From contig QLIY01000338.1 of the NCBI GenBank assembly GCA_003260075.1, positions 62,001-126,000 on the forward strand: a stretch of 64,000 nucleotides of DNA, read 5' to 3'. Each line of letters opens with the position of its first letter. Position 1 is the first letter of the stretch. The notes under the pieces are model-generated. The model worked only from the letters and a program-made list of their open reading frames with translations, ran no database searches and was not told where the DNA came from. Position numbers and translations under genes: made by a program. Shown here piece by piece: positions 57,754-64,000 of the stretch. This stretch comes from Phallusia mammillata (taxonomy: Eukaryota > Chordata > Ascidiacea > Phlebobranchia > Ascidiidae).

Positions 57754-59547
57754 TTAAGAAAACTGTCTCCTATCATTTTTCTTTGTTCCAACTTGTTTAA
57801 ATATTTTAGCCTTTTGACTTTGCCCTTTGTACTGATTTCTTCTCACTTCTTTGCTCGCCCTTTTGCTGTGAACATTGAGATCGACGTAAGGAGGAACAGT
57901 AAAACCAAAAGAAGACGCAACCTTTTGTAGATCCAGGGTCTCCACATTAAAGATTGACTTTAGGGAATGTGAAGCATAGGATCGAATATAAGACTTGTAT
58001 GCTTCCTGAGATGACTTGTGAAGGAAATAATTTTTTTGAATCAATTTTTCCAGTTGGTTTTGGATGTTGGCAATTTTCGACCAGGAAAACTCGAATTCAT
58101 TCAGAGGCACTTTGGCATGTCTCAAGTAGCGTAGAAAGCCAAGCTCTGCAGGACGAAGAATCAAGAGTGCATGTCCCTTTCCATGAACTCCTCTGGCAGT
58201 CCTCCCAACTCTGTGGATGTATTCTTTTGGGTCATCTGGAGGATCATATTGAACAATCCAATCCACCTCCGGGATATCAAGACCACGAGCTGCTACATCT
58301 GTGCACAGGAGGGTTCCTTTCTCAGCATTACAAAACTGAAAGAACGTAGTTGTCCTCTTTGTTTGCTTCTGCCTTCCATGTATGCTTAGACAGGGCAGGT
58401 CGATGTAATTAAGAAGTTCATAATGATACTTCACACTCATGCATGATGAAAAGAAAACCATTATCTTCTTGTCTCTGTTGCGACGCAAAAATGTGAACAG
58501 AACTAAGAACCTTTTCTCAGATGGGCAGACAACATAACCCTGTTCCAAACCTTCTCTCGTGGCCTCCTCCTTAACATCATCAACTCCAACGTACAAAGGC
58601 ATTTTCTTCAAAGACACCCTTGCCAAGTCTTCAGTCTTTTTGGTCTGTGTTGCAGAGAACAACATAGTCTGTCTCCTTTTGGGCAAAAGCCGCACAATCT
58701 GTTTCATTTCTTCCTCAAAACCAACCTCCAAGATTCTATCCGCCTCATCTATAATCAGACACTGTAGATTACGAAACATGAACTCAGGAGTATTCTGCAA
58801 ATGATCCAGAAGTCGCCCAGGAGTGGCCACCAGTAAATTAATTCCATTTCCCAACTTTTTGGCTTCTGATGACCGATTACTACCCCCCATGATCAGACCA
58901 AATGTTTGACAATGGTGTTTCATTACATCCTGACAGACACCATAGATCTGCATTGCCAGTTCTCGAGTAGGTGAGATTATAATAATCCCTGTCCCATTTC
59001 TCGGCATAAATTTCAGCTTGTACAACAACTCAACAGCAGGAATAAGAAAAGCGAGTGTTTTTCCGCTTCCAGTTTTTGCAGCTGCAAGTAAGTCACGTCC
59101 TTCCAGCAACGGTGGAATTGACTTGGCCTGAATTTCCATCATATGTGAAAATCCCATGTCCTCTATAGCTTTCAAGGTCAAGTCACTGACCCCCAACTTG
59201 GCCAGGGATGCAAATGATGTGTCATCAATCACATTCTCCTCCAGCACCTTGACTTCAAGTGAGGTTTCTGGAACTGTGGAAACAACTGTGTTAACTTTTT
59301 CATCTAATTTCTTTTCTCCACTTGACTCTTCATTTGCAATTTCCTCATTAACTGAATCGGCAACATTTTCGTCTTCCACCTTTATCGCTCCAGGGTTGTT
59401 TTGGCCATGAAGTTTGGAATAATCATTTTGTTGTGAAACAGTGATTTCTTCTTGCTGTAGAACCCGATCTCTGAGCAGTTTAAGTTGTTCCTGTCTCTGC
59501 TTTCGTTTGTTGAGTTTCTTTCTTACTTTTCTCATATGATCAGCCAT
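57754..59547 (-). CDS. DDX18: DEAD-box RNA helicase DDX18 (Has1 family)
   Basis: A single uninterrupted frame encodes 597 residues from the ATG at 59547 ([17 protein letters not shown]); nine further in-frame codons upstream have no ATG. All helicase motifs are present: [10 protein letters not shown] (156-164), Ia PTREL (193-197), TPGR (242-245), II DEAD (267-270), III SAT (298-300), ARGLD (420-424) and [10 protein letters not shown] (445-452). A basic N-terminus and acidic linker precede the core. The C-terminal part ([20 protein letters not shown], then [11 protein letters not shown]) is typical of Has1/DDX18. The family works in the nucleolus on 60S ribosome assembly. The gene is intronless, in contrast to its multi-exon neighbours, but is intact and has normal flanks, so it is not obviously a retrocopy. 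It is divergent from DNTTIP2. Confidence 0.96.
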   Translation of the reverse strand: MADHMRKVRKKLNKRKQRQEQLKLLRDRVLQQEEITVSQQNDYSKLHGQNNPGAIKVEDENVADSVNEEIANEESSGEKKLDEKVNTVVSTVPETSLEVKVLEENVIDDTSFASLAKLGVSDLTLKAIEDMGFSHMMEIQAKSIPPLLEGRDLLAAAKTGSGKTLAFLIPAVELLYKLKFMPRNGTGIIIISPTRELAMQIYGVCQDVMKHHCQTFGLIMGGSNRSSEAKKLGNGINLLVATPGRLLDHLQNTPEFMFRNLQCLIIDEADRILEVGFEEEMKQIVRLLPKRRQTMLFSATQTKKTEDLARVSLKKMPLYVGVDDVKEEATREGLEQGYVVCPSEKRFLVLFTFLRRNRDKKIMVFFSSCMSVKYHYELLNYIDLPCLSIHGRQKQTKRTTTFFQFCNAEKGTLLCTDVAARGLDIPEVDWIVQYDPPDDPKEYIHRVGRTARGVHGKGHALLILRPAELGFLRYLRHAKVPLNEFEFSWSKIANIQNQLEKLIQKNYFLHKSSQEAYKSYIRSYASHSLKSIFNVETLDLQKVASSFGFTVPPYVDLNVHSKRASKEVRRNQYKGQSQKAKIFKQVGTKKNDRRQFS

Positions 59548-60430
59548 CTTCTGACACGTATTTAAGCACGTCACAAAAATTAAGATGGCAAGTCTGTCTG
59601 TAGTAAAAAAGAAAGCTTTTAAAAGTTTTAATTATGAGTGAGTTTACTTTGTACATTTATTCGCTGTGTGAAAAAAAATTAGCAAGTTAGTGACACAATT
59701 GCAATGGAACGACGTTGAATCGCACAAAACATTGGGCACAACAAATGGACTATGGCTAAACGACGTGTACAGTTACATCTTCATTACAAGGCGTTATGGG
59801 AGCTCATAACTGACACAAGTCACAAGAAAACAAGTTTTGCACGATGCTGAGTTTTAACTTAAAACAAATTGGATAAACAAACCTTTTCTGATGACAAATA
59901 GTTGTTTTTTAATCACAATTTAAAGGCTTAAGAGCAGAATAACCAATGTAAATCTAAAATTCAAAGCAAAAGGTAACTAACAATGGGCATAACGCTGTTC
60001 TCATTGGATTTTGCAACGGCACGTGTACTTGTATTCGCTACAGCTAATTGGTAACATTTTATGATTGTTTTATTACTCTCGATTTATAACATTTTTAAAC
60101 AAAATAAATTTCTTTCAGCAATAATATACAACTCTAAAAAGTATTTTTGCCTTACTTACCAACGTAATAATGGCTACAGGGAGAAATAAAACAATTATTT
60201 TTTCACACGAAAAGGGGATTTTTCTTGAGGTTTTAAACAAACCAGATTACAGGAAAGCAGTTCACCTATTTGCAAGTTATTGTACGTTGAGCATTCAACG
60301 TGGATATTTGGGCCAGTAAACGAAAATTTAACGGTGTAACTAACCCTTTTCCTTTGTTTCAGCACAAAGTGGTATAACAGATAAATGTTCTTGAAAAACA
60401 GATAGCAAAACCGTTTTTGAATCTGTCACC
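59548..60430. promoter_or_regulatory. Shared upstream region between DDX18 and DNTTIP2
   Basis: The two starts point away from each other across 883 bp, so this stretch should hold both promoters. Visible points: on the minus strand TTTTTTACTACAG|ACAG near 59622 and on the plus strand TTTCCTTTGTTTCAG at 60348-60362 both look like 3' splice sites ahead of the start codons. A 49-codon plus-strand frame lies at 60172-60321. No TATA box is convincing. Confidence 0.5.
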
Positions 60431-62320
60431 ATGCCTCGACGAAGCATGCGTTTGCGTGAAAGAAATGATAGCGAGACTTCTGAAGTCAAGCAACCTTTTC
60501 CCATCATAGAAAAGGATAAAGAGGTAAAAACTGAAATCGCTGAGTCCTCATCTGCAACAAACTTAAAAGGAGAATCCTGGGAAAATGCATCAGTTTCTTC
60601 TACTGATGAAGATGTTAGTGACGAAGAACTTGAATCTGACAGTGATGATATAGAAGCATTTGCAGACACTTTCGCAGATTCATTAATAAACAGACTGTCT
60701 AAAAACAGTAAAGAAAATTCTTCGGATGTAAAGGCACATTCATCACGGCAAAAACGCAAAGAAAATGACAAGTTGTAAGTCAAAATAATCAACTATTTTG
60801 AAAATTTATTTATCAAGTGGCACTTTCCTGATTATAAGGTTAATTTACTAATGATGACAACAGTTTTGTTCAAACATTTAAGTAATAAATAACCGTTTTT
60901 TGTTCTTCTGTAATTTTCTTTGATGAAATTTTAATCAGTTGCATTTTGTTTTAGATCTTCAGAAATTGATGTGAGCGACCTTAACCTTGAAGGTTACATT
61001 TCTGTTGATACTCCAAGTGAAGGAAACAGAAAAATCATCGACATGTACGCTGGAAGCCAAAAAGATGATCCAGTAATTTATATTTATTAATATATGTAAA
61101 AAACATACCTAACGTATTGTACTTTTGCCATCCACCAGTTGCATGCCCAGTGTATTAAATTTGTCTTGTATGCAACTGCAAATAAATGATGATAACTTGC
61201 CTGACCTTTTTTAACAATTCGATTATTTGTAGGTGATGAAATATTCTGTTATCACTCCCGATTTTGAAACGAAACATGAAGTTCCCAAAGAACTTGGGAC
61301 AAGAGCTGGAAAGAAACAAAGAAGAGCTATAAAGAATGCAACCTCTGGAAAGAAATGGTATTGTGTTGCATCGTGTATCTTACGGTTATATTACAAAACA
61401 TAATTTGAAATACAGTAAACCTAGGTTAAACCGGACTCAGTTAATCCGGATCTTCGCCGAATTTGGACAAAACCTGAGGCACAAATGATGTGTAATGTGG
61501 TAAGGCTTTAATTAATCGACATCAGTTGATCTGGATCTAAACTGGATAATTCGTTTGGTCTAAACATGTCCGATTTAACCAAGGATTATTGTACATGTAT
61601 GTATATATCATGTGGGATCAGACTTTTAATACATGCCATAGTTTGAGTTTCTAATTGTTATGGTTTGTAGCAAAAATTTAAACTTTTACATCATTTTCGC
61701 AGGTTTGACATGAAAGCACCGGAGCTGACAGATGAAGTGAAGCGCGACATGAAAATCTTACAAATGCGCTCAATTCTTGACCCGAAGAGATTTTACAAGA
61801 AAAATGACAGAAAAACAATTCCAAAATATTTCCAGGTTTGTTGCTTTGAAACTGAACCAAATTATATGCAGCACTTTGTATATCCAACAAATGTAAATTA
61901 CTTGATTTAAATTTCATTTTAGTTGTTTTGCTGAAGTGTTAATAACTGTATCAATTTTTCAGATTGGCAAAATCATGGACAATGCAGCTGATTTCTATAG
62001 CTCCAGAGTTCCTAAGAAGCAGCGCAAAGCAACATTGGCCGATGAACTGATTGCTGATGCAAATTTCAAGCGATATCAAAAGAGAAAGTATGTATTTTAT
62101 ATGAAAGCTTTTCCTTTGCTATTTTCAATTTAAACAAGTTGACTTTATTTATCCCTTGGACTTAATTATGAAAAGTGACAGTCTGTTAAACCTTAAATAT
62201 TTAATTAGACTTGTCTTATTTTTACACAAACTTTCTTGTAGGTTCAATGAAATCCAGGCCAAGAGGAGGGCAATGGGAGGTTACAAGTATTTCCGCAACC
62301 GAAGAAAAACCAAAAAGTAG
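60431..62320 (+). CDS. DNTTIP2: DNTTIP2 / Fcf2-domain nucleolar pre-rRNA processing factor
   Basis: Six exons join in frame: 60431-60774, 60955-61072, 61233-61357, 61703-61835, 61963-62087 and 62242-62320, giving 307 residues. The N-terminal 200 residues are acidic and Ser-rich (MPRRSMRLRERN start). The C-terminal third is a clear Fcf2 domain: GKKWFDMKAPELTDEVKRD, ILDPKRFYKKNDRKTIPKYF, IGKIMDNAADFYSSRVPKKQ, then KRYQKRKFNEIQAKRRA and a basic tail. Yeast Fcf2 and vertebrate DNTTIP2 act in early pre-rRNA cleavage for the small ribosomal subunit. The protein is much shorter than vertebrate DNTTIP2, mainly by loss of N-terminal low-complexity sequence. A poly(A) signal follows at 62330. Confidence 0.93.
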
Positions 62321-62329
62321 AATATCTGC

Positions 62330-62335
62330 AATAAA
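62330..62335 (+). terminator. DNTTIP2: Candidate poly(A) signal of DNTTIP2
   Basis: AATAAA ten bases after the DNTTIP2 stop codon, which would give a very short 3' UTR. Confidence 0.55.
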
Positions 62336-62971
62336 AGTCTTACAAGAAATCGTTGTGATGATAAAAGAAGTTTATTGTTGACTTTGAAAGTTACCCACTG
62401 GTGACAAGACAAATGGTGTTCAAATGTGAAATTACCAAACCACTAAGTTAAGTTCACCGCAACATAAATGTTGCTGGATCGTTAGGAAAATTGTCGATTT
62501 GCAACAATAAAATCAAAATTAAAACTTTTTCCAAAGATTGTTTAAAGGTCTATATATGTAGCGCGCAAACAAGAATAAATATGGTGATGTGATGAACAAA
62601 ATGCTCTCTGGCAATTTGATTGTATCTTTTTTCAAGTTTTGGGTTGATTGTTGTCTAGCCAACAAGCTTTTTTTGTAGTGAAACACTAGCATAGAAGCAA
62701 AATAAAAGATGGGATTTTTAGGTAGCTTTTTGTTTCACGTGTATGACAGGATTATAGCTAAAATAAAGTTTCCAGGATAGAAAGTGAACCACCAAGCAGA
62801 AATCTCACACAAAATACACAACAAGCATAAAATGTATCTGCAATAAAATATTTTTGAAAAATATAGACTCTGTCAGTAAAAGCAATGTCGTGCAATTTGC
62901 ATATTGCCACAAGCATAAACAAGAATGAAACTGTACTAAAACGTGGCGCGGTAGGAACAATAAAACAAGAA
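62336..62971. other. Intergenic stretch between convergent genes
   Basis: About 640 bp between the DNTTIP2 3' end and the stop of the minus-strand gene at 62972. It probably contains the 3' UTR of the latter; AATAAA on the minus strand occurs at 62371-62376. Nothing else is recognised. Confidence 0.45.
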
Positions 62972-63394
62972 TCATCCGTCTAATGACTTGCAGTGAAAAA
63001 TACGCGCTTCCAGCAGAGGCAGAACCTGCCATCTCAACTCTAGCTCGGGTTTCCGCATGCTGTCGCGTTCTTTCAAGAGTCGCAAGTTTTCCTCGTCACC
63101 ATTCGCCGACAAGACTCGGTGTCTCAATTCTGCCCCCTTGTGGACATACGAAGCATCGCCGCCCAATCCACTAGAAGCGTACGAGATAAAATTGGGAGTG
63201 TGCAGAATTTTTGTCTCGTTGTTCAGATTTTCTGTCCCGGTTTTATTATTGTTAACGTCGTCAAGGTAACCCATTGACCTCTGGATCATTGCCAAGGGCG
63301 TCTCGTCGTCTTGGCTACCGACTTCGACGAATGCCTGGTGTGGGTCAAGGTTGTTGTTTGTGGAAAGCTTCCGTCCATCTTCTGACACGAAAAC
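62972..63394 (-). CDS. Last exon of an unrecognised gene (continues beyond window)
   Basis: A 140-codon open frame on the minus strand starts directly after a good acceptor (TTTTTTGACAG|GTTTTCGTG) and ends at a stop near 62972. The peptide is hydrophilic, with Asn-rich (DDVNNNKTG), YASSGLGGDASYVHKGAELR and ENLRLLKERDSMRKPELELR stretches, and has no transmembrane segment or domain I recognise. It looks like a cytoplasmic tail or C-terminal extension. An in-frame internal ATG is absent near its start, so it must be spliced to exons beyond 64000. Confidence 0.55.
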   Translation of the reverse strand, partial: VFVSEDGRKLSTNNNLDPHQAFVEVGSQDDETPLAMIQRSMGYLDDVNNNKTGTENLNNETKILHTPNFISYASSGLGGDASYVHKGAELRHRVLSANGDEENLRLLKERDSMRKPELELRWQVLPLLEARIFHCKSLDG

Positions 63395-63594
63395 CTGTCA
63401 AAAAATACATTTCCTTGAAGAAAACCCACGCGACAGATTAGGTACAGTTTACTAAACGTCTTTTGCTTTCATTAAAACACATTTGGACTCTTTTTCTAAC
63501 CAATGTTTTATGATCCTAAATCAGTGATTAACGTTTTACGTTTAAATAAAGGCTGCAAAGGCGAACGACCGATTTGGGACACTAATAATTTGGT

Positions 63595-63712
63595 ATTCAA
63601 CCAAAGGCTAGATTTTTCTAGCCCTTGCCAAATGTGCGGATGCTTGGGAGACCAGCTTATTTTAATCCAGTGCCTTCAGTGGGTCTGGCGTAGTATGGCT
63701 ACGTTCGCTTAA
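63595..63712 (+). repeat. SINE-like repeat body
   Basis: AGGCTAGATTTTTCTAGCCC, TGCGGATGCTTGGGAGACC and GGGTCTGGCGTAGTATGG line up with the repeat at 34760-34905 in the same order. It lies in the intron before the last exon of the minus-strand gene. Confidence 0.5.
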
Positions 63713-64000
63713 ACGTTATTGCTCAGACCTGTACTGAACAAAGCTGCTTAAATATGTAAGGTGGTCTTTCTCAATCAGTGGTGCCTGCTGGTCCTACAGT
63801 AGTAATTTATAAACAGGAAGCCAAAAATCATGTTTGTTACATAGCCGCAAGCCATAACAGTTTGAGAAACGCTGTCATATAGGAAACAAATATATTGGCC
63901 AAAGGTGACTGCGTGCCGAAGAAACAGTTTAAAAATCACTAATCTTAGCAATTTAATGGAACACTTGAAAGTTATAAAGCAAAGATTGACGATAACGTTC

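Noticed and set aside
57954-59410. Plus-strand frames of 72-131 codons
   Set aside because: Shadows of the DDX18 frame on the minus strand.
59585-59640. Plus-strand mini-exon [18 protein letters not shown] with a GTGAGT donor
   Set aside because: Joining its phase to the visible downstream acceptors (60117 or 60362) gives stops within a few codons; it overlaps the DDX18 5' region.

Overview
The window is animal nuclear DNA. The genes are split by many short introns with GT-AG ends, there are no bacterial operon signals, and the intergenic DNA is AT-rich. The gene set (neuron navigator, LAP1-type torsin cofactor, olfactomedin domain, PhyH dioxygenase, DDX18, DNTTIP2, NOL8) is metazoan. Compact introns, allelic-looking near-copies and candidate outron-style acceptors point to an invertebrate chordate, most likely an ascidian of the Ciona type. 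That species call is inference.

Layout. (1) 1-2566, plus strand: the last five exons of an olfactomedin-domain gene whose 5' part lies before the window. (2) 2567-33956: about 31 kb with no coding sequence I can support. It holds dispersed repeats, terminal-inverted-repeat elements, SINE-like pieces, and many near-identical segment pairs joined by runs of 9-12 G. Two much longer G tracts (39 and 90 nt) also lie here. (3) 33957-43085, plus strand: a 14-exon neuron-navigator (NAV/unc-53) C-terminal-type protein with its AAA+ ATPase domain. The G-run pattern continues through its introns and cuts into one coding exon. (4) 45388-59547: four minus-strand genes in a row, which are a NOL8-like C-terminal protein, a PhyH-family Fe(II)/2-oxoglutarate dioxygenase, a LAP1/LULL1-type torsin cofactor, and the intronless helicase DDX18. 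(5) 60431-62320, plus strand: DNTTIP2, divergent from DDX18 across 883 bp. (6) 62972-63394, minus strand: the last exon of an unrecognised gene that continues past the window.

Three of the six complete genes (NOL8-like, DDX18, DNTTIP2) belong to nucleolar ribosome-biogenesis families. DDX18 and DNTTIP2 share an intergenic region and could be co-regulated.

The most striking non-gene signal is 26 short G runs (9-12 nt), all G on the plus strand, all between 4.0 and 41.5 kb. Nearly all sit at the junction of two near-copies of the same sequence. I read these as unmerged contig or haplotype overlaps, because one of them breaks the NAV reading frame. I find no clear new biological system. The best biological leads are a four-fold tandem copy of a splice acceptor in the torsin-cofactor gene, a NOL8-like gene with no room for its RRM, and a small element with almost perfect 49-bp inverted ends.
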